From assembly GCA_903885795.1 (NCBI GenBank), contig CAISJV010000084.1, positions 31,334 through 95,333 of the forward strand: DNA of 64,000 nt, read 5' to 3'. Shown in pieces: positions 1 through 9,175 of the stretch. The notes beneath the pieces are model-generated. The model was not told the origin of the DNA. It was given only the letters and a program-made list of their open reading frames with translations, and ran no database searches. The translations under genes were made by a program, and so were the position numbers. This DNA comes from an uncultured delta proteobacterium (GTDB lineage Bacteria; Desulfobacterota; Syntrophia; Syntrophales; UBA8958). Position 1 is the first letter of the stretch, and every line of letters begins with the position of its first letter.

Positions 1-50
1 CAAAGAGCCATGCCGGTGCCGGGGATTCGACTGCGCCGGAATTCCCGTAA
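1..50 (+). CDS. C-terminal end of an upstream gene (partial)
   Basis: An open frame enters from the left edge and ends at TAA 48-50, six bases before the ATG of the next gene. Only 15 residues are visible, so no function can be given. The tight spacing fits an operon running into the desaturase gene. Another frame stays open to 75, so the frame choice is an inference. Confidence 0.3.
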   Translation, partial: KSHAGAGDSTAPEFP

Positions 51-56
51 AAGGGC

Positions 57-1517
57 ATGGCTGGACAGGTCCTGATTATCGGTTCAGGTATCGGTGGATT
101 GACCGCCGGCATCATCCTGGCGCAGCTTAAGCATCCGGTGACGGTCGTGGAAAGGAACCCGCGACCCGGAGGGCTGATGCGCAGCTACCGCCGATCCGGC
201 ATTGATTGCCCCGTGGGCGTCCACTATCTGGGCGCCCTCGACCGGGGGCAGATACTGCGCCGATTATGGGATGCCATCGGCGTCACGCCGCTTATCCCCC
301 TTGAGCGCATGGGCGCTGAAGGTGTCATCGACCGCTATATTTTCGACGATTTTGAATTTAATCTCCCTTCCGGCATCGATCCTTTTGAAGAAAACCTGAG
401 GAGAACCTTTCCGGAAGAACAGTGCCAGATTACGATGATCATGGCCGATCTGAGGGAGATATCACGATCGCTCTCGACGTTTGACTTTTTACTTTCACCA
501 GCCCTGTCCGATCTTTTCCCGGAACGCTTTGCATCCATGGGAGAGCGCCTTTCAAATCTGGGTTGCTCCATACGGCTGGCATCCCTTCTGGGTGTACCGG
601 CCGGGCTGATCGGGGTTCCTCTGCGGGAATGTCCGGTCTATTATTACTACATTACCCTGGCCTCCTATCTCATGTCCTCCTGGCGTTTGGTCGATAGCGG
701 CACGGCCATGGCGGAAGCTTTCGTGTCCCAACTCCAGTCGCTGGGCGGAAATATTGTGGCCGGAGACGGCGTTGCGGCGATTCAAGTGGAAGCGGGTCAT
801 GTAAAGGGCGCCGTTTTAAGCTCCGGACGCATTCTTCCGGCGGATGTTGTCATTGCCGCCGTTCATCCGGAGACGGTCCTATCCATGCTCCCCGACGATA
901 TGGTCAGACCTTCCTATCGTGAACGTGTAGGCCAACTGGAAAATACCAAGGGGCTTCTTGGTGTGAATGCTGTCGTTGCCGCCGACTTGCACCGTCCGCT
1001 GCCTTACAATGTATATCGCCTCTACACTGAGGCGGACGGTTCTCTTACCCGGGGGATTTTCCACCAACTGCGCGAGAGCGGGCAACCGGGAATGAATCTC
1101 CTTTCCATGATTACCACCAGCGATATTGAGGAATGGCGACCATGGGAAAAAACGATGTCGGGAAGGCGCGGCGAAGACTACAAGGAGGCTAAGGAGAAAC
1201 GAGCGCATTGGATGATCGAAGAGGCAGCGGAGTTGTTCGGCATTCGGGATATAAATCTCCTGGATGTCTATTCGCCTCTCACCATCCGGGATGGTGTAAA
1301 CAGTCCCGGCGGATCGGCGTACGGGATCATGCGCACGACGAAGCAACTTATGAAAGTAGCATCCTTGAATCGTGTGCCCGTCAAAGGGTTGTTCCTCGCC
1401 GGCCAGAATAGGCTGGCTTCGGGGATTATGGGGACTATGCTGGGGTCTTTTCAGGCCGTCCGGCAGATGATCGGCCATGAAAAATTCATCAGGGAAGTGG
1501 CGGTAAGGCTGATATGA
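57..1517 (+). CDS. CrtI-like FAD-dependent desaturase/oxidoreductase
   Basis: The 486-residue protein opens with a dinucleotide-binding motif (VLIIGSGIGGLTAG, about residues 5-18), followed by the ERN acidic/basic end of the ADP-binding fold and a GG-LMRSYRRSG segment typical of phytoene desaturase/CrtI-type oxidoreductases. The C-terminus has the FAD-contacting LFLAGQ...GIMGTMLGSFQA stretch seen in that family. Such enzymes desaturate, isomerise or saturate polyenes at a membrane surface. Its stop overlaps the start of the radical SAM gene (ATGA), indicating translational coupling. With no phytoene synthase nearby, the substrate is probably a polyene or long acyl chain made by this cluster rather than a carotenoid; that is inference. 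Confidence 0.85.
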   Translation: MAGQVLIIGSGIGGLTAGIILAQLKHPVTVVERNPRPGGLMRSYRRSGIDCPVGVHYLGALDRGQILRRLWDAIGVTPLIPLERMGAEGVIDRYIFDDFEFNLPSGIDPFEENLRRTFPEEQCQITMIMADLREISRSLSTFDFLLSPALSDLFPERFASMGERLSNLGCSIRLASLLGVPAGLIGVPLRECPVYYYYITLASYLMSSWRLVDSGTAMAEAFVSQLQSLGGNIVAGDGVAAIQVEAGHVKGAVLSSGRILPADVVIAAVHPETVLSMLPDDMVRPSYRERVGQLENTKGLLGVNAVVAADLHRPLPYNVYRLYTEADGSLTRGIFHQLRESGQPGMNLLSMITTSDIEEWRPWEKTMSGRRGEDYKEAKEKRAHWMIEEAAELFGIRDINLLDVYSPLTIRDGVNSPGGSAYGIMRTTKQLMKVASLNRVPVKGLFLAGQNRLASGIMGTMLGSFQAVRQMIGHEKFIREVAVRLI

Positions 1518-2863
1518 AGGTGCTGCTCATCTCGACGAACACCATGAAGGAACCTTATCCGACGTACCCCATCGGCCTCGACTATGTCCTGAATGCCATC
1601 TCACCTCCCCATCTGGTCCAGTGCGTCGATATGAACGAACTGAATACTGCTGCCGCCCTTGTCGGAGTTCTTTCCGGCTTCCGTCCCGATGTCGTCGGAT
1701 TATCCATCCGTAATGTAGATAATGTCGATGGGGCTTGCAGCCAATCGTTGATTGGGGAGATCGCAGGTGTGATCGAGGTGATCAGGCGGAATTCGGAAGG
1801 CGTCATTGTCCTGGGGGGGAGCGGGTTCACGATCCTGCCCCGGGAATTCATGACAGAACTAGATGCCGATTTTGGCGTGATCGGTGAAGGGGAACGGTTG
1901 CCGCTTCTTCTCGATGCCATGGAAAGAGGAGAATCGGGCGCCGGTCTCCCCGGCATCGTAGTCGGGAAGGGTCCGGCCGTATACCAGGAACCCATCTCAA
2001 TCCCCTTCGGACGCGGCATTTTTCCACATCATTCCTATACTTCTTTTTACCTTAAAAAGGGGGGCATGCTCAATTTGCAGACCAAGCGTGGCTGCCCCTT
2101 CGGTTGTATCTATTGTACGTATCCCCTTATCGAGGGCAGGAGGTTCCGCTTTATGCCACCTTCGGAAGTGGGCCGGACGGCCCGAATGCTTCAGGATGCC
2201 GGGGCTAAATACCTTTACATCACGGATTCGACGTTCAACGGCAGCTACGAACATAGCCGGGAAGTAGCCCTGGCCTTCCAGAAGGCCGGCGTCTCCATTC
2301 CCTGGGGGGGGTTTTTTACCCCGACATGCCCGCCGCCTGACTACTACCGGGCGCTGGCCGATGCGGGGCTCCGGCACGTGGAATTCGGCACGGAAGCCCT
2401 CTCCAATTTGGTGCTTGGTCTTTATAATAAGCCTTTTGTGAAGGAGGATGCCTTCTTCGCCCACCGGTCGGCCCTGGAAGCCGGCCTGCATGTCGCCCAC
2501 TACCTCATTTTCGGGGGCCCCGGGGAGAATGAAAACACCATCCAGGAAACCATATCCAATTCCTGTCAATTGGAGAAAACGGTTTTTTTCGTTTATAACG
2601 GAGTGAGAATTTACCCGCATACGGCCCTGTATGAACGGGCAGTGCGGGAGGGGCAGCTTGAATCTTCAGCAAATCTCCTGTATCCGTTATTTTACTGGTC
2701 GCCGGTCCTGAACCGGGAGCGTGGGATGGCTTTGATAAACGAACACGCCGCCGGCCGACCGAATTGGGCAGTCGGCAGCGGTCCGCCGGGGATGTTCAAG
2801 GCGCTGTCGCGGCTGCATGACAGAGGGCGCGTGGGACCTCTATGGGAGCATCTGGTACGGTGA
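1514..2863 (+). CDS. Cobalamin-binding-type radical SAM protein
   Basis: A 449-residue protein with an N-terminal Rossmann-like B12-binding-type domain (PDVVGLSIRN, IVLGGSGFT, GVIGEGE) and a radical SAM core with CxxxCxxC at Cys194, Cys198 and Cys201. The classical DxHxxG cobalamin ligand is not seen, which is common in class B enzymes that bind B12 base-off. The family catalyses methylations and unusual C-C bond formations. It is coupled to the desaturase by a 4-bp overlap. One of four such proteins in this window; its substrate is unknown, but an acyl or polyene intermediate is likely from context. Confidence 0.85.
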   Translation: MKVLLISTNTMKEPYPTYPIGLDYVLNAISPPHLVQCVDMNELNTAAALVGVLSGFRPDVVGLSIRNVDNVDGACSQSLIGEIAGVIEVIRRNSEGVIVLGGSGFTILPREFMTELDADFGVIGEGERLPLLLDAMERGESGAGLPGIVVGKGPAVYQEPISIPFGRGIFPHHSYTSFYLKKGGMLNLQTKRGCPFGCIYCTYPLIEGRRFRFMPPSEVGRTARMLQDAGAKYLYITDSTFNGSYEHSREVALAFQKAGVSIPWGGFFTPTCPPPDYYRALADAGLRHVEFGTEALSNLVLGLYNKPFVKEDAFFAHRSALEAGLHVAHYLIFGGPGENENTIQETISNSCQLEKTVFFVYNGVRIYPHTALYERAVREGQLESSANLLYPLFYWSPVLNRERGMALINEHAAGRPNWAVGSGPPGMFKALSRLHDRGRVGPLWEHLVR

Positions 2864-3696
2864 GCAAAGACCGCGGTAGGATGTATCCTGTCCCACCGGC
2901 AGTGGCGGCCGGTCTTGCGGCGATGATCCTTGCCTTGGCTTTGGCCGTTGTGCGCATCGAATTGGCAGCCGTGCCCTTATTCATCTTTGTTGTCCTATGT
3001 GTGGCCGCGGCGTTTCAACCGGCATACGGTTTTATTTTGCCGGTCGTCAGCCGGGGACACACGGGAAGATTGGTTGTGTCCCTCACCTTCGATGACGGGC
3101 CGGATCCGGCGACGACCCCGGCTCTTTTACAACTGCTGGACAGGCATGGCGTAAAAGGCGCTTTCTTCGTTACGGGAGAAAGGACTAGCCAATATGGACA
3201 CCTCATATCGGAGATTGTGGAACGTGGTCATGACATCGGGAGCCACTCGTTCAGCCATGATCCTTTTTTGATGCTACGCCGGACGGAAAGACTGCTACGG
3301 GAGATTGCATCGACGCAAACGCTGCTCCATCGCTTTGGCATCTCTCCCGTGGCGTTCCGGCCGCCCGTAGGCATTGCCAATTCGAAGCTTCCCCGTGTTC
3401 TGCGTAAAGTGGGGCTTTATTGCGTCATTTTCTCCTGCCGGGCCGGGGACTTTGGGAATCGGCGGATACACAGACTTGCCGAAAAAATTCTGAAAAAGGT
3501 GAAAGCTGATGATATCATAATGCTTCATGATGTTCTGCCGCGTAGCGTCGGCGGCGTCGAATCATGGCTTCACGAGGTTGATTTAATCCTGGACGGATTG
3601 AAAAATAAAGGTCTGGAAGTGATCCCCCTGTCCGAACTGATTGCCAGACCGGTGATGGTGAAGGTGGATAGGCTGAATGGTAAAGGGACTCGTTAA
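2860..3696 (+). CDS. Membrane-anchored NodB-type polysaccharide deacetylase
   Basis: Carries the NodB homology domain: metal and catalytic motif SLTFDDGPDP, then HSFSHDP with the metal-ligand histidines, FRPPVG, and a late HD motif (IIMLHDV). Two hydrophobic segments at the N-terminus anchor it in the inner membrane. Family members remove acetyl groups from N-acetyl sugars. I prefer GTG 2860, which overlaps the previous stop as GTGA; ATG 2842 and ATG 2881 are alternatives in the same frame. Its place in a lipid operon suggests it acts on a glycosylated lipid or envelope sugar. Confidence 0.85.
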   Translation: MSKDRGRMYPVPPAVAAGLAAMILALALAVVRIELAAVPLFIFVVLCVAAAFQPAYGFILPVVSRGHTGRLVVSLTFDDGPDPATTPALLQLLDRHGVKGAFFVTGERTSQYGHLISEIVERGHDIGSHSFSHDPFLMLRRTERLLREIASTQTLLHRFGISPVAFRPPVGIANSKLPRVLRKVGLYCVIFSCRAGDFGNRRIHRLAEKILKKVKADDIIMLHDVLPRSVGGVESWLHEVDLILDGLKNKGLEVIPLSELIARPVMVKVDRLNGKGTR

Positions 3697-3775
3697 CTAC
3701 AAAAAATATTGATATGCTCCTCGATCGATGATAAAAATCAAAGATTAAATAAATCGTTGATGAGTTACCGCTTTT

Positions 3776-4162
3776 ATGCAAGAAATATGGCATGAAATGA
3801 AGTTTGAAAATTCGCCCGAAGGAAGCATTTTGGCGGAGGCGTGGGTGGGTGCGTCATCGCCGTGGTTTTCAGGCCACTTTCCGGGGGCGCCGGTTTTGCC
3901 CGCCATTGCGATCCTATCCATGGTACGGGATGTCATTTCTCGTCATGAAGCCGAGCAGGGAAGAAAGATCAAAGTATCGGCGATTCACAGGGTCAGGTTC
4001 AGGGTGCCAGCGAAGCCGGACGATGTGCTGAAGATATCAGCAACTTCATCGAATTGCCCCGGCCAGACTTCCTATCAATTCAAGGTGGAAGTAAACGGCC
4101 AGACGGCGTGCACGGGCATGATGGCAGTGGAGACATTGCAGGGGGAAAACCAAGAGCCTTAA
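3776..4162 (+). CDS. FabZ/ApeI-like hotdog dehydratase with altered active site
   Basis: A 128-residue hotdog protein with the dehydratase signature GHFPGAPVLPAI; the catalytic-type His is His34. In FabZ the following helix carries the acid (Glu) and in ApeI-like enzymes an Asp, but here the aligned position is Ser48. It may therefore dehydrate poorly, use another acid, or have another role such as a thioesterase or non-catalytic partner. Genes for an ACP and radical SAM proteins follow on the same strand, 38 bp downstream. Confidence 0.75.
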   Translation: MQEIWHEMKFENSPEGSILAEAWVGASSPWFSGHFPGAPVLPAIAILSMVRDVISRHEAEQGRKIKVSAIHRVRFRVPAKPDDVLKISATSSNCPGQTSYQFKVEVNGQTACTGMMAVETLQGENQEP

Positions 4163-4200
4163 GGCGGCGACTTATTTATTATTGGCGAGGAGGATAGGGA

Positions 4201-4464
4201 ATGTCTGCAAAAGATAAAGAAGCTTTAATCGTTCGTATTGCCGAAATCATTATATTCGAGCTCAAATTGGAAGATATAACTCCGGAGTCGTTTGATCCCG
4301 ATCTCGATCTGATCGATGAATTGGGTGTTGATAGTATGGACCTGGCAACGGTGGTGCTCGTTCTTCAGGATGAATACGGTATAGCCATCGATGAAGATGA
4401 CTATCCCAAACTTAGCAGTATCCGCCTGATTGCCGAATATATCAAGCAGAAGCAGGCTGCATGA
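4201..4464 (+). CDS. Acyl carrier protein
   Basis: An 87-residue acidic four-helix protein with the phosphopantetheine attachment motif GVDSMDLA; Ser45 is the predicted attachment site. A strong ribosome binding site (GAGGAGGAT) precedes the ATG by a normal distance. It is not the housekeeping AcpP, whose motif is usually GADSLDTVE, and is probably dedicated to this cluster. The PPTase domain encoded at 13568-15118 is the likely activating enzyme. Confidence 0.92.
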   Translation: MSAKDKEALIVRIAEIIIFELKLEDITPESFDPDLDLIDELGVDSMDLATVVLVLQDEYGIAIDEDDYPKLSSIRLIAEYIKQKQAA

Positions 4465-4491
4465 ATGAAACCCGGAAAGTTTGGCTGATCC

Positions 4492-5598
4492 ATGGATAGT
4501 GTGAACACCGCAGCGGAATCCCGCTGTCAGACCGGAACGAAGACCTGGAAGTTCTCCGAACTTCTGGCCGATCCTGAGGTACGTCGATTATGGGAAAAAG
4601 TTCGTAAGTTCTTTTTCCTCCGGGAATCGACGTATGATATGACCACGCGCTGTAATATCCGCTGCGATGGCTGCTATTATTATGAGGGACAGAAGCAGTT
4701 TGCCGCCCCTAATGAAGATCCGGCCGCCTGGAGACGTTTATTTCAGGAGGAGAAAAAAAGGGGCATCACCTATGTGGTTCTGGCGGGTGCCGAACCGTCT
4801 TTGGTCCCGGAAATTCTGGAGAGCTGTTATGGAGAAATACCGCTGGGCTGCGTGGCCACGAACGGATTGAAGCGGATTCCCGAAACTGTCGGCTATAAGA
4901 TGCATATCTCCGTTTGGGGAAACGACGAGACCAGTTTTCGCGTGCGAGGGGCGAAGCATTTATTGCGCAAGCAGATCGATAATTACCAGGGCGATCCCAG
5001 GGCTGTCTTCGTATATACGTTTACCCGTGACAACATCGAAGAGGCCTATGAAGTTACGGAGGCGATTGCCCGGCAAGACTGTCGACTGACCTTCAACATG
5101 TTTTCTTCCCCCGTCGGATATACGGGGAATCTCCGTCATGATCCGGCATCCCTCGCACGGACCGGTCAGGTCATGCTGGATCTAATGTCACGGTACCCGG
5201 TCAATGTCCTGTTTTCCCATTACAATGTCGTGGCCCATACCCATGAATACGGTCTCCATGACCTTTACGGGTGTACCTACCCGCGAAGGAACCCCTCGGT
5301 GGATATCGGTCTGGGAAGGTCATTCCGGCAATACCGGGCAGATCTCTCCTGGGATCGCGAGGTGGCCTGCTGTGTCCCCGATACGAATTGCGATGATTGC
5401 CGCCATTACGCCTCGGGCAGCGCCGTGGTTACGGCCCGCCTGTTCCGTCATGTCACGGACCCCAAAACCTTCCGGTCCTGGCTGGACTACGTTGATACCT
5501 ACCTGGCCGTATGGGTTAAAAATTATGAAAAAAGCGATTCCCTTTGCCGGGAGATGATCAGGCCGCCCCGGCCCAAAGGGGAGGATGGCAGAGAATAA
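4492..5598 (+). CDS. Radical SAM protein with C-terminal Cys cluster (paralogue 1)
   Basis: A 368-residue radical SAM enzyme with CxxxCxxC at Cys54, Cys58 and Cys61 inside TTRCNIRCDGCYYY. Near the C-terminus is a second Cys group, CCVPDTNCDDC, resembling an auxiliary Fe-S cluster site. It has no B12-binding domain. The next gene is a clear paralogue with the same layout, so the two may form a heterodimer or act on successive positions. It lies between an ACP gene and three KS genes, so an ACP-bound chain is a plausible substrate. The exact reaction cannot be read from the sequence. Confidence 0.85.
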   Translation: MDSVNTAAESRCQTGTKTWKFSELLADPEVRRLWEKVRKFFFLRESTYDMTTRCNIRCDGCYYYEGQKQFAAPNEDPAAWRRLFQEEKKRGITYVVLAGAEPSLVPEILESCYGEIPLGCVATNGLKRIPETVGYKMHISVWGNDETSFRVRGAKHLLRKQIDNYQGDPRAVFVYTFTRDNIEEAYEVTEAIARQDCRLTFNMFSSPVGYTGNLRHDPASLARTGQVMLDLMSRYPVNVLFSHYNVVAHTHEYGLHDLYGCTYPRRNPSVDIGLGRSFRQYRADLSWDREVACCVPDTNCDDCRHYASGSAVVTARLFRHVTDPKTFRSWLDYVDTYLAVWVKNYEKSDSLCREMIRPPRPKGEDGRE

Positions 5599-5601
5599 TT
5601 T

Positions 5602-6600
5602 ATGAATACAGTCAGTTCCTTGTTGGATGATTCGTGGCGTGAGCGGTACCGGCGGATATCCTCTCTCAATATCCGCAGTTCCATATATGATGTGACCAAC
5701 CAGTGCAATTTGCGTTGCCGGGGTTGTTTCTTCTATTCTTCGAAGGAGCATGAGGCGGCCTCTGAAGAGATGGATTTGCAGAAGTGGCATGAGTTTGTCG
5801 GGAGAGAGAAGGAGCGGGGTGTGAATCTCGCTATCCTGATCGGCGGTGAGCCAACGCTGTATCTGGACCGGGTGGCCGCGTTTTACCAAACCATGCCGAC
5901 GTATTGCGCTACAAACGGACAGATCAAGGTTCCCCGGGACCGTTTTCCCGACATGATGGTGGGCATATCGCTATGGGGTGACGAAGAGGATGAAAAGGTG
6001 CTGCGGGGAAAGAATACCTTTGCCGTCTCCAGCAAGAATTACGAAGGCGACCCCTACACCTATTATCTCTATACGATCACGCCGAAACAGGTCGGACGGA
6101 TCGGAGAGGTCATCCGGAAAATTGACGATGCAGGGCTCAAAGTCCATCTCCAATTGCTGACGAATGACGAGCAGGTGGATGGATATTCCTGGACGGAAGA
6201 AAAAATGCGCGACGTGCGCGCTGAAATGGACGAAATGTTGGAGTATTACCCTAAAACGGTAATCTCTTGTAAATACTACCACGAAATCATCACCACGGGC
6301 AAAATGATGGGGCGGTCTTTTGGCTGGAACGAGTGCCCATCCGTCACTGAATCGATGGATAAGCGGAATCCCCGGCCCAAACGGCTCATCCGGTTTATCC
6401 GCTGGGCGTCGGATCTGAAGACACAGCACCGCTGCTGCACCTCGGCGACCCGCGATTGTGCGACCTGCAAGGACGGCGCTGCGCATATGAGTTGGGTCAT
6501 GGTCAACAAGCGGGAGCACCTGAAATCCGCAAAGGACCTGCAGAACTGGATCGAGGTCTACGAGATGTTCGCCAAGCTCTACCAGTTCATCCCATGGTAG
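5602..6600 (+). CDS. Radical SAM protein with C-terminal Cys cluster (paralogue 2)
   Basis: A 332-residue protein related to its upstream neighbour. Shared landmarks are the SxYDxTxxCNxRCxGC start of the radical SAM core (here Cys35, Cys39, Cys42), a conserved EPxLxxD-like strand, the MxxxISLWGDE/MHISVWGNDE segment and a C-terminal CC...C..C group. It starts 3 bp after the previous stop. Retention of two diverged copies side by side argues for distinct but linked roles. Confidence 0.85.
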   Translation: MNTVSSLLDDSWRERYRRISSLNIRSSIYDVTNQCNLRCRGCFFYSSKEHEAASEEMDLQKWHEFVGREKERGVNLAILIGGEPTLYLDRVAAFYQTMPTYCATNGQIKVPRDRFPDMMVGISLWGDEEDEKVLRGKNTFAVSSKNYEGDPYTYYLYTITPKQVGRIGEVIRKIDDAGLKVHLQLLTNDEQVDGYSWTEEKMRDVRAEMDEMLEYYPKTVISCKYYHEIITTGKMMGRSFGWNECPSVTESMDKRNPRPKRLIRFIRWASDLKTQHRCCTSATRDCATCKDGAAHMSWVMVNKREHLKSAKDLQNWIEVYEMFAKLYQFIPW

Positions 6601-6642
6601 CGCCGGCCATGAGCATCGTTTTTCCGGTCGGAACCGTACGGC

Positions 6643-7893
6643 ATGAATAAGAATCGACCGGTAATATTGGGTTACGATGCCGTCTCCCCTTTGGGTGTCG
6701 AGATGAAGGACCAGTGGGAGCGGGCGTCCAGGGGAGAAAGCGGCATCGGGGTTCTCAACCGTTTCCCCCTGTCTGAAGGTTTTCCCGTCAAAATTGCCGG
6801 CCAGGTGGCGGAAATCAACCCCAAGGAGTATCCCTTCTTGTCCTCCCGGGATATGGCCCTGTGGACGTCGCCGATTTTCAGGTATGCCCTGCTCGTGGTC
6901 CGGCGAGCCCTCGAAAAAAGCGGGATTGAAATAACGAAGGCCTTGGCGCCACGGGTGGCCATTACGTTCAGCTCCGCCGTCGGCGGTCTCGATGCGGTCA
7001 TCCGCGCGGACAGGCTGTGGGTGGCGGATGGGAAACTCCCCCACCCATTTACCAATGCGAATTCCTGTATAAATATGGTCGGGGGCAAAGTATCCATCAT
7101 GACTGGGGCGACTGGTCCTATTACGTCCACCATCACCGCCTGTGCCACTGGTTCCACCTCCCTGACCGTCGGCGCCATGTTTCTGGAATTAGGCATGGCG
7201 GATGTTGTGATTTGCGGCGCTGTGGATTTCCCCCTGGTTGAGACCATTCTGGGCGGTTTTGCTACCATGAACGGCACTTACAAGCCGAAGGAAGGGCAGG
7301 CGGAAGAACCGCCGGAGAAGGCAAGCCGCCCCTTTTCCATCAACCGGCGGGGTTTTGTCGTGTCGGAAGGGGCCGGATGTATCATTCTCGCCACCCGGGA
7401 ATTTGCCAATGCCCATGGCTTGTCCCCGAAGATAGAGATGAAAGGATGGGCCATGACCTCGGACGCCCATCATTTTGTCGCCCCGAACCTGGACACAGTC
7501 ACGCGTTGCATCGCAGAGAGTATAGCACACGCTGGTTTACAACCGAAGGACATAGATGCGGTCAATGCCCACGGGACATCGACCAGGATCGGTGACCGGG
7601 TTGAAGGGTATGCCCTGAGGGATATCTTTGGGGGGGGTATTCCGCCGGTATCGGCCAATAAGTCACAAATGGGCCATGCCATGGGAGCGTCGAGCGCCGT
7701 TGAACTGATCCTGGCCATGGAGGGTATGGTACAGGAGGCACTCCTACCTACCATTAATTATAAGCCCGATCCGGAGATTACTCTGGATTGTGTATCCGAG
7801 GGGGCAAGATCCCTCGCGCAAGAGTTTGTGTTAAAGAATGCTTTTGGATTCGGCGGTTGCAATGCATGCATTGTTCTGCGCCGACGGGGATAG
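6643..7893 (+). CDS. Beta-ketoacyl-ACP synthase (FabF type), KS-1
   Basis: A 416-residue thiolase-fold condensing enzyme with the full triad: Cys157 in TACATGS, His300 in NAHGTST and His335 in NKSQMGHAMG. It would add two-carbon units from malonyl-ACP. It lies directly before a second KS, with 15 bp between the genes. The two are clearly related (both have KEYPF/RAYPF near residue 60), suggesting tandem duplication followed by specialisation. Confidence 0.92.
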   Translation: MNKNRPVILGYDAVSPLGVEMKDQWERASRGESGIGVLNRFPLSEGFPVKIAGQVAEINPKEYPFLSSRDMALWTSPIFRYALLVVRRALEKSGIEITKALAPRVAITFSSAVGGLDAVIRADRLWVADGKLPHPFTNANSCINMVGGKVSIMTGATGPITSTITACATGSTSLTVGAMFLELGMADVVICGAVDFPLVETILGGFATMNGTYKPKEGQAEEPPEKASRPFSINRRGFVVSEGAGCIILATREFANAHGLSPKIEMKGWAMTSDAHHFVAPNLDTVTRCIAESIAHAGLQPKDIDAVNAHGTSTRIGDRVEGYALRDIFGGGIPPVSANKSQMGHAMGASSAVELILAMEGMVQEALLPTINYKPDPEITLDCVSEGARSLAQEFVLKNAFGFGGCNACIVLRRRG

Positions 7894-7908
7894 GATAAAC
7901 CGGATTAG

Positions 7909-9174
7909 ATGAGAGCACCGAGGAACCGAAAAGTTTTTGTCATTGGCTATGGTGCGGCGACGCCCTTGGGGAAAACTTTTGCCCAAACGTGGGAGCGGGC
8001 CGTGCGAGGCGAGGCCGGATTTCGCAAAGTCACCCGGTTCCAGGTGGAATCCCTCTGCAACGTGGTGGGCGAAATCCCCGACTGGGATCCCCGGGCCTAC
8101 CCCTTCTCCAACAAGAAGGAAGTCTACAACTGGAACGCCTCCTTCGTCATCCTGACCATGGCCGTTGTCAAGGAGGCCATGGAAAACGCGAGGCTCCAAA
8201 TGGACAAGGAAACGAGCCCCCGGACGGCCTGCCTGATCGGTTCGGCCATCAACGGCACCGACGCCTTCCGGATCGCCCTGGAAAACATGCGGGACGGCGG
8301 TCCCTTGAAGGTCAGCCCCTATTTGCTGCCCAATCTTTGCGCAAACCTGCCGTCGGGAAAGGCGGGCATGCTCATGGGATTTACAGGTCCTATCTTCTCA
8401 CCCCAGGGAGCGTGCGCCTCCGGGAATCACGCCATTGGGATCGGTGCCCGGATGATCCGGGACGGCGATTGCGACTTTGTCCTGGCGGGTGGTGTGGACA
8501 TGCCGATCATGCCGGAAATCATTCATGGATTTTCGAACATGAACGCGACCATCAGAATAACCGCCCAGGACCGGGCGTACAATGATCCCTCCCAGGCGTC
8601 CCGGCCGTTCAGTCATGACCGAAAGGGTTTTGTCTTTGCCGAAGGAGGAGGTGTCGTCGTCCTGGCCGCGGAAGAGGCAATCGAAGCACATGGCCTCCAC
8701 GCCAAGGCGGAGGTGATCGGCGTCGGCTGGACATCGGATGCTTATCACTTTACCCGGCCCAAACCGGAAACGATTATCCGGGCCATTCGGGAAACGATTG
8801 CCGATGCCGAATTGACACCGGCCGATGTGCAGTATATCAATGCCCATGGGACCTCGACCATCAGGGGAGACGCCACGGAAGTGGAATGTCTGCGGGCGGT
8901 CTTTGGCGAGGGATTGCGTCATATTCCCATATCATCGAACAAGTCCCAGATCGGCCATACCCTGGGCGGGGCGGCGGCCATTGAGGACGCCCTGACCATC
9001 GAGGGGATGCAGCGGGGGGTGATTCTGCCCACGATCAATTATCTTCCCGACCCCCATTTCGAAGGTCTGGACTTTGTCCCCAACGAGGCCCGGAGGGTCC
9101 ATCATGAGATCGCCCTGTCGAACGCCTTCGGGTTTGGGGGAACTAATTGCTGCATCCTGTTCCGGGGAGTGTAG
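7909..9174 (+). CDS. Beta-ketoacyl-ACP synthase (FabF type), KS-2
   Basis: A 421-residue KS with Cys149 in the less usual SPQGACASGNH context, His293 in NAHGTST and His330 in NKSQIGHTLGG. All catalytic residues are present. The Gln-Gly in front of the Cys and the Asn-His after it differ from KS-1, so chain length or starter preference probably differs. The stop is followed at once by the thioesterase start (TAGAATG). Confidence 0.92.
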   Translation: MRAPRNRKVFVIGYGAATPLGKTFAQTWERAVRGEAGFRKVTRFQVESLCNVVGEIPDWDPRAYPFSNKKEVYNWNASFVILTMAVVKEAMENARLQMDKETSPRTACLIGSAINGTDAFRIALENMRDGGPLKVSPYLLPNLCANLPSGKAGMLMGFTGPIFSPQGACASGNHAIGIGARMIRDGDCDFVLAGGVDMPIMPEIIHGFSNMNATIRITAQDRAYNDPSQASRPFSHDRKGFVFAEGGGVVVLAAEEAIEAHGLHAKAEVIGVGWTSDAYHFTRPKPETIIRAIRETIADAELTPADVQYINAHGTSTIRGDATEVECLRAVFGEGLRHIPISSNKSQIGHTLGGAAAIEDALTIEGMQRGVILPTINYLPDPHFEGLDFVPNEARRVHHEIALSNAFGFGGTNCCILFRGV

Positions 9175-9175
9175 A

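Noticed and set aside
57..1517. Carotenoid biosynthesis from the CrtI-like gene
   Set aside because: No phytoene synthase or geranylgeranyl diphosphate synthase gene is seen in the window, so a carotenoid pathway is not supported.
5971..7044. Minus-strand open frame of 357 codons
   Set aside because: It lies opposite the second radical SAM gene and KS-1, both of which have clear motifs; antisense frames are long here because of GC content.
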